Notes under the pieces: model-generated
What the model saw: the letters and a program-made list of their open reading frames with translations, nothing else
What the model was told of the DNA's origin: nothing
Database searches by the model: none
Origin: Rheinheimera nanhaiensis E407-8
Lineage (GTDB): Bacteria; Pseudomonadota; Gammaproteobacteria; Enterobacterales; Alteromonadaceae
Assembly: GCF_000296695.1 (NCBI RefSeq)
Contig: NZ_BAFK01000020.1
Span: 1-64,000, forward strand
Length of the DNA: 64,000 nucleotides
Direction: 5' to 3'
Part shown: piece by piece, positions 17,641 to 26,024 of the stretch
How positions within the stretch are numbered: position 1 is the stretch's first letter
Layout of the letters: the number at the start of each line of letters is the position of its first letter
Position numbers and translations under genes: made by a program

Positions 17641-19023
17641 TTAGGCGCTACTGCGTTTTGGCGCCACAGCTTGGTGAAGCTGCACCCGGTTACCGCCACT
17701 GCTTTTAGCCTGATACATCGCATTGTCGGCCAGTAATAGCAGCGCTTTAATGTCCTGGCTGTGGCCGGGATACAGCGCCACGCCCATGCTGGGTAGTACC
17801 TGCAGCAGGTGGCCGGCCAGCGCAAACGGGGTTTCCAGTGCACTGCGCACCTTTTCTGCCAGTGCCATAGCGCTATCGGCACTGTCCACCTGCTCCAGTA
17901 AGATAACAAATTCGTCACCGCCAAAGCGTGCCACGGTATCGCTGTGGCGTAAACTGGCGACAATACGCTTAGCGGTGTGCTGCAGCAGTTCATCGCCTAC
18001 CTGATGGCCGTGGCTGTCGTTCACTTGCTTAAACTTATCCAAATCCAGATACAGCAGCGCAAACTGGCCCTGCTCGCGCTGCGCCCGGGCCATGGCCGAG
18101 CGCACGCGGTCGTCAAACAGCTCGCGGTTCGGCAAGCCGGTCAACTGATCGTACAACGCATTGCGCTGCAAGCGCTGCAGCATTTGTTTGCGCTCTATCG
18201 CCACCGCTACCTGTACCGAGACAAACTCCAGCAGCTCTATTTCACTGTGCGTGTAGGCCGCAGCCGTCGGCGCATTGTGTACCATTAACACACCAATTAC
18301 CGCAGTTTGCGATTTTAGCGGCAACCCCAGCCAATTTACCGGCAATACTGATATTTGCTGGCGCAGCAGCGCCGGCAGGTCTTGTGGCTCATCCGGCTGC
18401 AGGTTAATGGTTTCACAGCGCTGCATCACCTGATGACACAGCAGCATCAGGTTATCGCTGTTATCATCCTCTGGCGCAGCGCTTAAGCGGGCATCGTGGA
18501 CAAACTCCAGCTGGGCACTGTCTTTTGCCGCCAGCAGAATAGCAAAGCGCTGCATCGGCACCAGCTCAGCAATAATCTGCTGAATGCTCTGGTACAGCGC
18601 CGTTAAATCATCACAGGCAAAGGCGGCTTCAGAAATGGCATACAGTGCCTTCTGGCGCGCTTCAATAGTTTTACTGCGGGTTATATCACGCGCTACCGCC
18701 ACCCGGCGCTTATCACTGGCCGACCAGCGCGCCGACCAAAGTAAATGCACTACCTGGCCATCTTTGCGGATATAGCGGTTTTCAAAGTCAATTTTTACCG
18801 CGCCGGCGTTAATCTCTGCTGCCGCTTTTAAAGTGCGCTCTCTGTCATCCGGGTGCACCAGCTCTATCATCGGCCGGCCCAACATTTCCGCCGGCGTGTA
18901 ACCAAAAATACGCTCGGCACCAGCGCTGACAAATTCAAAACGGCCGAATTTATCCACCACGCATATGGCATCCAGCAGCAGGTCGATATAGTTACTCAGC
19001 GCTTTATAACTTTCTGTATTCAT
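17641..19023 (-). CDS. PAS-GAF-GGDEF diguanylate cyclase
   Basis: The protein should make cyclic di-GMP from GTP. A PAS domain (about 10-125, with FVSAGAERIFGYTPAEMLG) is followed by a GAF domain (about 140-275) and a GGDEF domain (about 290-455). The active site GGDEF is intact. An inhibitory RxxD I-site (RHSD) sits five residues before it, so product feedback is expected. There are no membrane helices, so it senses a cytosolic signal through PAS or GAF. Monocistronic. Confidence 0.95.
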   Translation of the reverse strand: MNTESYKALSNYIDLLLDAICVVDKFGRFEFVSAGAERIFGYTPAEMLGRPMIELVHPDDRERTLKAAAEINAGAVKIDFENRYIRKDGQVVHLLWSARWSASDKRRVAVARDITRSKTIEARQKALYAISEAAFACDDLTALYQSIQQIIAELVPMQRFAILLAAKDSAQLEFVHDARLSAAPEDDNSDNLMLLCHQVMQRCETINLQPDEPQDLPALLRQQISVLPVNWLGLPLKSQTAVIGVLMVHNAPTAAAYTHSEIELLEFVSVQVAVAIERKQMLQRLQRNALYDQLTGLPNRELFDDRVRSAMARAQREQGQFALLYLDLDKFKQVNDSHGHQVGDELLQHTAKRIVASLRHSDTVARFGGDEFVILLEQVDSADSAMALAEKVRSALETPFALAGHLLQVLPSMGVALYPGHSQDIKALLLLADNAMYQAKSSGGNRVQLHQAVAPKRSSA

Positions 19024-19100
19024 TGAACAGACTAACGCGGGTATAAAATTGCTTAAACCTTAGCACGGCGAAGGCGGGATAGCAGGCTATCTTTGCAAAT

Positions 19101-19298
19101 TTACTTGTTACAACCGCCGTTAATTTTTGAATGATTCTCCTGAAGTTTTTGGATTAGCATCTCTGATAAATTTGACCCCAGTGCATCCAACTTACGATTT
19201 AAATCAAGAACAGCAAAATCTGGGTGGTTTTCTCTCACAATGCATTGAGCGACTTCACCTACAGCGAATCTTAAACTTTGAGAAAAACATCTAATCAC
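19101..19298 (-). CDS. Small protein downstream of the HNH-like gene
   Basis: A 65-residue frame with a GTG start, 15 bases downstream of the HNH-like gene on the same strand and with the same AT-rich composition. It is mostly alpha-helical (FAVLDLNRKLDALGSNLSEMLIQKLQ) with scattered Cys residues and no recognised domain. The ribosome site is weak, so coding status is uncertain. If real it is probably co-transcribed with the HNH gene and could be an accessory or antitoxin-like partner. Confidence 0.4.
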   Translation of the reverse strand: MIRCFSQSLRFAVGEVAQCIVRENHPDFAVLDLNRKLDALGSNLSEMLIQKLQENHSKINGGCNK

Positions 19299-19313
19299 TA
19301 ATCTATCGAAACT

Positions 19314-20141
19314 CTATCGCCCCACGGGATAGCTGACTATGCATAACTCATCTTTGTATAAAGAGAATAAATTGTCTTTATACTCTACAAAAGGAAATGT
19401 CACATATTCAAAACTTTGCAAGGAAAGATTTATAACCAAGTATTCGTCATTAATATCAATGCGTTGAGCGAAAGAAGGTACTATACAATTATTTTTTTCT
19501 ACAACTAAAAATGCTATGGGAAAGAATGACAATAAACTCATTGAACAAAAGTTTGTCCTGCTACCAATACTGATCATTTTCGCACTGATGTGTTGCTTGA
19601 GCGGATAAAACCAGTAGTAGATTTGATGTGTTTCAGAAATAGCTTTGTCATCTCCTAATACAAATCTCCGCAGCGGGCCAAAGTAAGGAGTCTCGATCTG
19701 TTCTGTTTTGCACTCCGCTTCTGATGTCGCCGACAGGATATGGCCAATCATAGAGCGGATATATTTTTTGGCGTCTATTTTAATTTTTTTAAAACTATAT
19801 GGCTCAAACGGAGATTCGAAGTATTGCTTAATTACGGGTGTCAGACTCTGATAGATGCGTGCTATTTCATTGTCGCCGAAACTCAGAAGTCCATTGCATT
19901 TCTTGCAGATAGTTCTGAATTTACTGCCGTTTCTTGACACTGCACCTTTAATCTCTTTGAATGTGTCAATTGTCGATTCGGTGATAAGCCTCTGCTCTGT
20001 TTTAGTAATGACTACAGAACCTTGTGGAGGCACATGATCAAAACTCAAATCACCAAAATTACCACATATGACACAAAACCCTGTGCCATTTTTGGAGCTA
20101 TACACACACCTCTTAGATATTCTGTCGCTGAAATTGCCCAA
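19314..20141 (-). CDS. HNH-nuclease-like protein in an AT-rich islet
   Basis: A 275-residue protein with a zinc-binding HNH-type N-terminal region: CVICG, then LSFDHVPPQ (the first His of an HNH core), then CKKCNGLL with FGDNEI after it. The C-terminal 180 residues match nothing I recognise. The only available start is a TTG two codons after a stop, with a poor ribosome site, so the N-terminus may be wrong or the gene slightly degraded. Base composition is clearly more AT-rich than its neighbours, which suggests transfer. It lies next to a putative effector-immunity operon and could be a defence or competition nuclease. Confidence 0.6.
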   Translation of the reverse strand: MGNFSDRISKRCVYSSKNGTGFCVICGNFGDLSFDHVPPQGSVVITKTEQRLITESTIDTFKEIKGAVSRNGSKFRTICKKCNGLLSFGDNEIARIYQSLTPVIKQYFESPFEPYSFKKIKIDAKKYIRSMIGHILSATSEAECKTEQIETPYFGPLRRFVLGDDKAISETHQIYYWFYPLKQHISAKMISIGSRTNFCSMSLLSFFPIAFLVVEKNNCIVPSFAQRIDINDEYLVINLSLQSFEYVTFPFVEYKDNLFSLYKDELCIVSYPVGR

Positions 20142-20234
20142 AGTTTAGGCTGCCCTTGAGTTACTTACCAACTAAGGCCGATTTAATCACATAAAGCATC
20201 GGAAAGTTAAACATTCCGACCGGCAGTAACTTGT

Positions 20235-20837
20235 TCAGCCATCATTTCTACTAAGTTGCTCCTGCTGCAAAAAACGCTGCCTGGCATCCTGCTGCTTTTG
20301 TCTGGCAACTAAATGCTGTTGCACCTGCTGCACCTCCTCAATCGTGCCACGTTGCACTAAATGGCGAATATCATTGTCATAACACAGGCTTTCGTTGTGT
20401 ACCCACACTTCCATTGTGATGCGATTACTTAATAACGTAGTCATTGGGCACGACACGTAACCCGCCTGATCAGCTTGGCTACGCCGGTGTGATGCAATTA
20501 AAAAATTGCCACCAAACAACACCAGCAAACTGGCCAACATTAACATTGCCAGTGCTTTCTCAGCTTTTTTGAAAAAGCTTGTTTCCTTTTTCAACACACA
20601 GCGGTAAAAAAAGTACAGCAAAAATAGTAAGCAGCCAGTGACACCACCAAGCATGACTCCCGGCCCGTAACCGTGCATGGTACTAATTACGACTAGCGGT
20701 AGCCGGTCAGCCAACATGACAGTGTGCTGGTTCCATTCATGGAAAAAAATTAACAAGCCAACTAACGCCAAAGCCAACATCAAACAGCTGGCGCATAACG
20801 ATATTAAGGATAATTTTAATAGAGAGTTTTTATTCAC
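20235..20837 (-). CDS. Membrane protein, putative immunity protein 2
   Basis: The 200-residue protein has three predicted helices (about residues 10-32, 48-76 and 92-112) and a polar C-terminal half ending in a Gln-rich coiled coil (VQQHLVARQKQQDARQRFL). It is a clear paralogue of the gene just upstream. The shared stretch is LLSNRITM-VWV-ES/EA-LCYD-DIR, including the Cys in CPxT and the Cys in LCYD. Its start overlaps that gene by 8 bases, so the pair arose by tandem duplication and is translationally coupled. Beside a putative pore-forming effector, immunity is the best guess. Confidence 0.7.
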   Translation of the reverse strand: MNKNSLLKLSLISLCASCLMLALALVGLLIFFHEWNQHTVMLADRLPLVVISTMHGYGPGVMLGGVTGCLLFLLYFFYRCVLKKETSFFKKAEKALAMLMLASLLVLFGGNFLIASHRRSQADQAGYVSCPMTTLLSNRITMEVWVHNESLCYDNDIRHLVQRGTIEEVQQVQQHLVARQKQQDARQRFLQQEQLSRNDG

Positions 20838-21456
20838 TACTGTTACTGCGACGACGCTGTTTCAGTTCTTCTTCCTGCTGTAAAAAACGTAGTCGCGCTT
20901 CTTGCTGCTTTTGCCGGGCTGTAAGATATTGCTCTACCTGCTGCATTTCATCAACGGTGCCACGTTTAACGATTAGACGGATATCCTGGTCATAGCAAAG
21001 CGCTTCTATTTTTACCCAAACACTCATAGTTATCCTATTTGACAACAACGCTGTATCGGGGCAAGGCAAGTAGCCGTAGGTCTTAGCTTTATTTTGCCAG
21101 TACTGCGACACCCCGATACTGCCTACAAACAGTAACGCAATAGCAAACAAAACACAGATACCAAGCACCTTTTCAACCAGCCTAAACAATCGGCTCTTAA
21201 GTGTCGCATTGTTACCAAAGAAGACATATAGCAAAACCAGCAAGGAACAAGTGATAAGACCCAAGAAGGCGCCCGGCAACAAGCCATGCATTGAGCTAAG
21301 CACAATCAGCTGCCGATCACTTTGAACACTGACGGTATGGTCCTGCCACTCCGACACAAACATAAAGACAGTTGCAACACTGAGAGCTAGCATAAACACG
21401 CTAACCAGCAGTTGGCTGCTGGCTGATTTCAAATGCGAAAACTTAACAAACGCCAT
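20830..21456 (-). CDS. Membrane protein, putative immunity protein 1
   Basis: The 208-residue paralogue of the next gene has the same layout: three helices (about 12-34, 50-76 and 92-112), then a conserved soluble segment with CPDTALLSNRITMSVWVKIE and LCYDQDIR, and a Q/R-rich helical tail. The start ATG shares one base with the stop of the upstream effector gene (TAATG), so translation is coupled and protection would be made with the toxin. No family name is recognised with confidence. Confidence 0.7.
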   Translation of the reverse strand: MAFVKFSHLKSASSQLLVSVFMLALSVATVFMFVSEWQDHTVSVQSDRQLIVLSSMHGLLPGAFLGLITCSLLVLLYVFFGNNATLKSRLFRLVEKVLGICVLFAIALLFVGSIGVSQYWQNKAKTYGYLPCPDTALLSNRITMSVWVKIEALCYDQDIRLIVKRGTVDEMQQVEQYLTARQKQQEARLRFLQQEEELKQRRRSNSSE

Positions 21457-22349
21457 TAGAAGGCATGCCGCAATAGTGATGCCAGATAGGCTTTTACAGA
21501 TCGAATAAATTGCCGTTTTACTGCTTGGCCTGTTGATGACATTACATAGTAAATGCCTGCGGACAAATCTTGTTTAACACTTTCTTCTTTGCGCTCAAGG
21601 TGCTGAATAAGGGCTGCAGTAATGCCAAAATGTTGGTCAATTAGATAAAGACCAACAGCAACAGTAACAGCGACAAATAATCCTGCTGCAATAGGCAAAA
21701 TAGCAACTGTCCCGGCAACTGCTTTGCCAGCTATCGCTGCGCCTGTTAAATAGGCAGCTGTCCCTGCTACCACACCTTTAACAACATCTGTTGTGACTGT
21801 AGCCAGCCAATCGGTCCAGCGGAACTCATCGTTAAATAGCCAGGTTAACGAGTTGATAGAAACCGAGAATATGACTGAAATTAATAAGCCGCCTTTCGCG
21901 GACGCTTTAAGTGCCTGACCACCCACGCCCATGCTCATTACTTTGGTATTATTTGCCAAGTAGCGGGTGCCGGTCAGTACTTGCCGAAAGCCTGCACGAC
22001 CTTTGAAAACGATGTACTGTTTACCACCCTGCGTCTGCACGTAATACCGCCCTAACATGCTGCCCGAGCGCCGCATATCTATTGCCAAGGCAGACAACAT
22101 TTTGGCATCAGAGCCGGCAGCGATCGCTGTTCCACCAAACTCACGGCCATAGTGGTCCAAATGCTTTACCAGCGGGGTTTCTGTTAATGCTAAAAAATGC
22201 GCCTGAATTTGCTGCATGTTTTTGCCAGCGCTTTTTTGCTCGGCAACCCAAACTTGAATTAGCTCATCAGCATTTAACACATAAATATCGTGTTGGTGCT
22301 TTTTAAATGCCGCATCTAATGCGTCACGTTGCATTTGCGTATTTGACAT
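21456..22349 (-). CDS. Putative pore-forming antibacterial effector
   Basis: A 297-residue protein from the ATG at 22349, with an AGGGA site nine bases upstream; a longer upstream frame would overlap the oxidoreductase gene. Residues 1-130 are polar and have no signal peptide. Three Gly/Ala-rich hydrophobic segments follow (about 153-171, 188-206 and 213-238), then an amphipathic basic C-terminus. Such a polar N-terminus with a late hydrophobic hairpin is typical of secreted membrane-disrupting toxins, for example type VI secretion effectors of the Ssp6 and Tme kinds. Two membrane-protein genes are coupled directly downstream. The role is inferred from architecture and operon logic, not homology; no secretion genes of type VI lie in the window. 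Confidence 0.6.
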   Translation of the reverse strand: MSNTQMQRDALDAAFKKHQHDIYVLNADELIQVWVAEQKSAGKNMQQIQAHFLALTETPLVKHLDHYGREFGGTAIAAGSDAKMLSALAIDMRRSGSMLGRYYVQTQGGKQYIVFKGRAGFRQVLTGTRYLANNTKVMSMGVGGQALKASAKGGLLISVIFSVSINSLTWLFNDEFRWTDWLATVTTDVVKGVVAGTAAYLTGAAIAGKAVAGTVAILPIAAGLFVAVTVAVGLYLIDQHFGITAALIQHLERKEESVKQDLSAGIYYVMSSTGQAVKRQFIRSVKAYLASLLRHAF

Positions 22350-22392
22350 CAGACATCGTCCCTGAAGTATAAAATATATTAACAGGACGTTA

Positions 22393-23940
22393 TTAAAGCA
22401 TTGAAATAAGCTGTTGGCAATTGCGCCACACCAACGCATAGATGGTTAACTGCGGGTTGGCGCCTAAGCTGGTAGGTAATATTGAGCCATCAAATACCGA
22501 CAGGTTTTGTAGTTGATGATGACGGCCGTTTTGATCGACCACGCCCTTGGCGGGATCTGCGCTCATGTTACAGCCGCCCATCACATGGGCCGATACCACG
22601 GTTTGCTTAAGCTTTTGCATCGGTAAGCTTTGTATTGCCGTTTTGGCCTCTGCCCAACTGCGATAAAGTTTGGCATCGTGGTGGATTGGCAATACCTGCT
22701 TAGCGCCAGCGGCAAATTGTAGCTCGGCCATGGCCAGCAGCGCCTGGCGCATGCCCTGCCACAAATAGTCGCTAATCGGGTAATCCAGCACCGGCTGCTG
22801 CGCATCGTCTAACTGCACAGTGCCGCCCTGGCTTTGTGGATGAAAGCCATCGCGCAGCAGCGCGATAGTGACCTGTAAATGGTTAAATTGCTGCATTAAG
22901 GCGGCGTGCGCCTCGCCATGGCCGATAAGCTTGGTAGCCATAAGTACCGGGTGCAGCGGCGGCACTTCCAGTTTAAAACCCGCCTGCTCGCTGTTATCTG
23001 GCCAGACAAACTGATCGGAATAAATCGACTGCGGTGCACCGCTATGGCCATTAATTGCCTCGTCGAACACCGCGCCGGAGATCACCGTCGGGTGCAAATA
23101 GGTATGCTTGCCTAGCCGGCCAGACGGGTCAGGCAGGTTTGAGCGTAGCAGCAAGGCTGGTGAGCCGATAGCGCCGGCCGCGACGATATAATGCTTAGCC
23201 CGGATGCTGATTTTAATGTCGGTACGCGGCTGAAAATACTGATCAACCGGCACAGCCGTCAGGCTGGTGATACTGTTGCCCTGCCAGTGTAGTTGCCGCA
23301 CCGAAATACGTGAGATCAGCGTCGCGCCCAGCGCCAGCGCCGCCGGAATGGTGCTAACCAGCATCGACTGCTTGGCATTAATCGGGCAGCCCATGCCGCA
23401 ATAGCCCAAATTGGCACAGCCATTGACGTTGCGGTTAATTACGCTGTACTGCCAGCCCAGTTGTTCACAGCCTTGCTGTAGTTTGGCGTTATTGGCATTG
23501 GGCGGTATCGGCCAGGGGTGAATATTCAGCCGCTGTTCGGCCTTGGCAAAGTAAGGTGTTAAATCATTATCGCCAGTAAAATTGAGGCCAAATTCGCTAT
23601 GCCAGTAGTTCAGTGTCGGCTGTGGTGTGCGAATGGAAGTGGTCCAGTTTACCGTGGTCGAGCCGCCAACGGTGCGGCCCTGCAAAATGCCGATGGCCTG
23701 ATCGCGGGTTTTACGTGCCGCGCCCTCCTGATATAAATTCGGGTAGGCCCAGCGCTCTTGCATGACAAAATCATCACGGCTGTAGTAAGCACCTTCTTCT
23801 AACAGCAACACCTTAACGCCAGCCTGCGCCAGCTGTTCGGCGGCGATGCCACCACCGGCACCAGAGCCGATAATAACGATATCGGTGTCAAATTGCTGAT
23901 GTTGCGTAAACTGGCTGGCATCCAGGTGGTTAGTTGTCAT
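22393..23940 (-). CDS. GMC-family FAD oxidoreductase
   Basis: A 515-residue glucose-methanol-choline type flavoprotein that oxidises an alcohol or sugar. The N-terminal FAD motif is DIVIIGSGAGGGIAAEQLA. The C-terminal GMC_C region has GSILPTSLGANPQLTIYALV, with the active-site His nearby in VSAHVMGGCNM. It carries no signal peptide. The upstream gene encodes a Tat-exported gluconate-2-dehydrogenase-subunit-3-like partner, so the enzyme is probably carried to the periplasm by its partner. A cytochrome subunit is not adjacent. A 212-bp gap with a repeat-like element separates the two genes. Confidence 0.9.
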   Translation of the reverse strand: MTTNHLDASQFTQHQQFDTDIVIIGSGAGGGIAAEQLAQAGVKVLLLEEGAYYSRDDFVMQERWAYPNLYQEGAARKTRDQAIGILQGRTVGGSTTVNWTTSIRTPQPTLNYWHSEFGLNFTGDNDLTPYFAKAEQRLNIHPWPIPPNANNAKLQQGCEQLGWQYSVINRNVNGCANLGYCGMGCPINAKQSMLVSTIPAALALGATLISRISVRQLHWQGNSITSLTAVPVDQYFQPRTDIKISIRAKHYIVAAGAIGSPALLLRSNLPDPSGRLGKHTYLHPTVISGAVFDEAINGHSGAPQSIYSDQFVWPDNSEQAGFKLEVPPLHPVLMATKLIGHGEAHAALMQQFNHLQVTIALLRDGFHPQSQGGTVQLDDAQQPVLDYPISDYLWQGMRQALLAMAELQFAAGAKQVLPIHHDAKLYRSWAEAKTAIQSLPMQKLKQTVVSAHVMGGCNMSADPAKGVVDQNGRHHQLQNLSVFDGSILPTSLGANPQLTIYALVWRNCQQLISML

Positions 23941-23983
23941 GCGTCTATCTCATTAATCTGCTGAAAGGGGCTGAAGCGACGGT

Positions 23984-24125
23984 ACAAGGTGTCCGCACGA
24001 AGTGTATTCAGGGTGTTGTTGTAGTTGCGACAAGGAAATTCTCACTTCGCCGCCTTCAACAGCACGTCCCTGTGCTGTCTCAGCCTGGGCGGCATCCCTG
24101 CCGCTGCTACGTAAGAACACCTTGT
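23984..24125. repeat. Repeat-like element with nested inverted repeats
   Basis: Nine-base inverted repeats (ACAAGGTGT at 23984-23992, ACACCTTGT at 24117-24125) bracket two compact hairpins. One is ACAGCAC/GTGCTGT at 24059-24078 and the other GCGGCA/TGCCGC at 24089-24104; both loops contain TCCC. It lies inside an otherwise tight two-gene operon. The layout suggests a small non-autonomous or REP-like extragenic element. Confidence 0.6.
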
Positions 24126-24152
24126 CACAACTTGTCGGCGCATCTGACAAGC

Positions 24153-24644
24153 CTATCTAAACCGTGGCGCAGTATAAGCCAGCGCCTGCCAGTGCTCGCT
24201 TTGGCCATAATAAGCACCATATAACAACTCGCGCAGGCCATGATAAGCCTGCTGCAGCAGGCTAAGATAGCTGTCGCGCCACCGTTGTAATAACTCAAGA
24301 CGTTGCATAACGCTCAGCTCGGGTAAATCGCTGATCTGGCCGGTTAACCCCAGTTGGCTCAGCCGGTTGGCCAATAAATTAAACAACTGATGCAGCTCCT
24401 GCTGCTGACGCAGTGGCAGGTAAGGCATAAAATCGCTAACGGCTTGCTGGGTGCGGGCAATTTGTTGCTGCGCCAGGGTCGGATCTTGGGGTAAAACACC
24501 GTACAATAGCGCAGGTAACAGCGCGGCTAACACCCAATGCCGGTTATCCGTGTCGGGCTGCAGGCTGTGCTGCCACAGGCTAATGCCTAACGAGGCACTG
24601 GCGGCCAGGGCAATGCCAGAGAAGATAAACTGCCGCCGATCCAT
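24153..24644 (-). CDS. Tat-exported small subunit of the GMC oxidoreductase
   Basis: The 163-residue protein opens with a twin-arginine signal (DRRQFIFSGIALAASASLG) and then has an all-alpha domain similar to gluconate 2-dehydrogenase subunit 3. Such proteins accompany GMC oxidoreductases and allow folded, FAD-loaded partners to be exported through Tat as hitchhikers. It is the first gene of the pair, divergent from yheT. The natural substrate of the enzyme is not deducible. Confidence 0.8.
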   Translation of the reverse strand: MDRRQFIFSGIALAASASLGISLWQHSLQPDTDNRHWVLAALLPALLYGVLPQDPTLAQQQIARTQQAVSDFMPYLPLRQQQELHQLFNLLANRLSQLGLTGQISDLPELSVMQRLELLQRWRDSYLSLLQQAYHGLRELLYGAYYGQSEHWQALAYTAPRFR

Positions 24645-24696
24645 AACGTATTACCTTGTGTAAAAGTTAACCCATTGTTTATCAGGACACGCTAAT

Positions 24697-25698
24697 TTGC
24701 AAACTCAAATCAGACCAATAAAGCCCGCCCCTTTCCAGCCCGCCTGGTGGCTTAAACATGCCCATTTGCAGACCATTTTTGCCAAATATTTAAGCCCGAA
24801 ACAGCACCTGACCACAGAGGCCGAACTGTTCAGTTTGCCCGATGGCGACGAAATTCAGCTAAATTGGCTCGAGCAGACCGCCACTGACGATAAGGCGCCT
24901 TTGCTGATTTTACTGCATGGTTTAGCCGGCGATATTAACAGCCATTATATACAGGCGATGCTGGCCCAGTGCCACAAGCTTAACTGGCCGGCAGTGCTAA
25001 TGCACTTTCGTGGCTGCAACGGCAAGCCTAATAAACTGCCGCGCGCTTATCACAGTGGCGACACTGCCGATGCAGCACAGGTAATAGCAGAAGCACAACG
25101 GCGTTACCCGAAGCGACCGCTGGTAGCGGTGGGTTACTCGCTGGGCGGCAATGTATTACTGAAATACTGTGGCGAGCAGGGTGCAGCCAACCCGCTAAGT
25201 GCCGCTGTCGCCGTCTGCCCGCCATTATCACTGGCCGCCTGCGCCAAACGCATCAATAGCGGCGCCAGCAAGCTGTATCAGCGCTATTTGCTTGGCCGGC
25301 TAAAACGCAGCACCCTGGCAAAACTTGCGCAATTTCAGCACTTTCCGCTACCGCTTACACCGGGGCAGGTACAGGGTTTTAGCAGCATAGAGCAGTTTGA
25401 CCAGCACTACACGGCGCCTATTCACGGCTTTTTAAACGCACAGGATTACTACCAAAAAGCCAGTGGCAAAGCGTTTTTACGCCATATCCGCATACCTACG
25501 CTGATTATCCATGCCAAAGACGACCCGTTTTTAAGCGACGAGGTGATCCCAGCAGCAGATGACCTCAGCCCACATATTCACTATGAACTAACCCACGGTG
25601 GCGGCCATGTCGGCTTTGTGTATGGCAGCGTGCTTAAACCGCAGTTCTGGCTAAATCAGCGTATTCCACAGTTTATTATTGAGCAGTTAACACTATGA
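24697..25698 (+). CDS. yheT: Alpha/beta hydrolase YheT
   Basis: A 333-residue YheT-family serine hydrolase. The oxyanion segment is [14 protein letters not shown], the [10 protein letters not shown] and YHSGDT motifs are family marks, and the nucleophile elbow is VGYSLGGN. The acid and base follow in IHAKDDPF and HGGGHVGF, so the catalytic triad is complete. The family hydrolyses short esters; the physiological substrate is unknown. The start is a TTG with AGGA ten bases upstream and no better alternative. yheU overlaps by 4 bases, as in E. coli. Confidence 0.93.
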   Translation: MQTQIRPIKPAPFQPAWWLKHAHLQTIFAKYLSPKQHLTTEAELFSLPDGDEIQLNWLEQTATDDKAPLLILLHGLAGDINSHYIQAMLAQCHKLNWPAVLMHFRGCNGKPNKLPRAYHSGDTADAAQVIAEAQRRYPKRPLVAVGYSLGGNVLLKYCGEQGAANPLSAAVAVCPPLSLAACAKRINSGASKLYQRYLLGRLKRSTLAKLAQFQHFPLPLTPGQVQGFSSIEQFDQHYTAPIHGFLNAQDYYQKASGKAFLRHIRIPTLIIHAKDDPFLSDEVIPAADDLSPHIHYELTHGGGHVGFVYGSVLKPQFWLNQRIPQFIIEQLTL

Positions 25699-25940
25699 TT
25701 ATTCCCTACGCCGACCTTGCTGATGACACACTAAACAACCTGATTGAATACTATGTGCTGCGCGAAGGCACTGATTACGGCGAACAGGAAGTGACACTGA
25801 TGGAAAAAGTGGCCGCCGTGAAACGCCAGCTAAAAAACGGCGAGGTGGTGCTAGTGTATTCCGAGCTACATGAAACGGTAAACCTGATGCCAAAGCAGCT
25901 GTTTTTGCAGCAGCAGGATGAACAGCAAAGCGCGTCATAA
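25695..25940 (+). CDS. yheU: YheU family protein
   Basis: An 81-residue protein closely matching E. coli YheU. Conserved blocks are [18 protein letters not shown] and [15 protein letters not shown]. The function is unknown. Its ATG overlaps the yheT stop (ATGA), so the two are co-translated. Confidence 0.93.
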   Translation: MIIPYADLADDTLNNLIEYYVLREGTDYGEQEVTLMEKVAAVKRQLKNGEVVLVYSELHETVNLMPKQLFLQQQDEQQSAS

Positions 25941-25988
25941 AAATATCACCAGCTTTACATTAAATTGTCATCACGGCGACTGACACTG

Positions 25989-26010
25989 GTTTATTAATTT
26001 CATAATAAAC
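25989..26010 (+). promoter_or_regulatory. Leader hairpin before the choice-of-anchor I lipoprotein
   Basis: An 8-bp perfect stem (GTTTATTA / TAATAAAC) with a 6-nt loop ends just 1 base before the AGGA ribosome site. It could tune translation or stabilise the mRNA. No T-tract follows. Confidence 0.35.
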
Positions 26011-26024
26011 TCAGGAACTTCAGC

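Noticed and set aside
19101-24125. Prophage, integrative element or insertion sequence
   Set aside because: No integrase, transposase, att-like direct repeats or phage structural genes were found; the islet shows only altered composition.
23953-24150. 65-residue minus-strand frame between the GMC and Tat genes
   Set aside because: It is built from the inverted repeats of the repeat-like element and lacks a ribosome site.
25965-25985. PhoB box upstream of the choice-of-anchor I gene
   Set aside because: TGTCA is followed by an inverted, not direct, copy (TGACA), so it does not fit the Pho box repeat.
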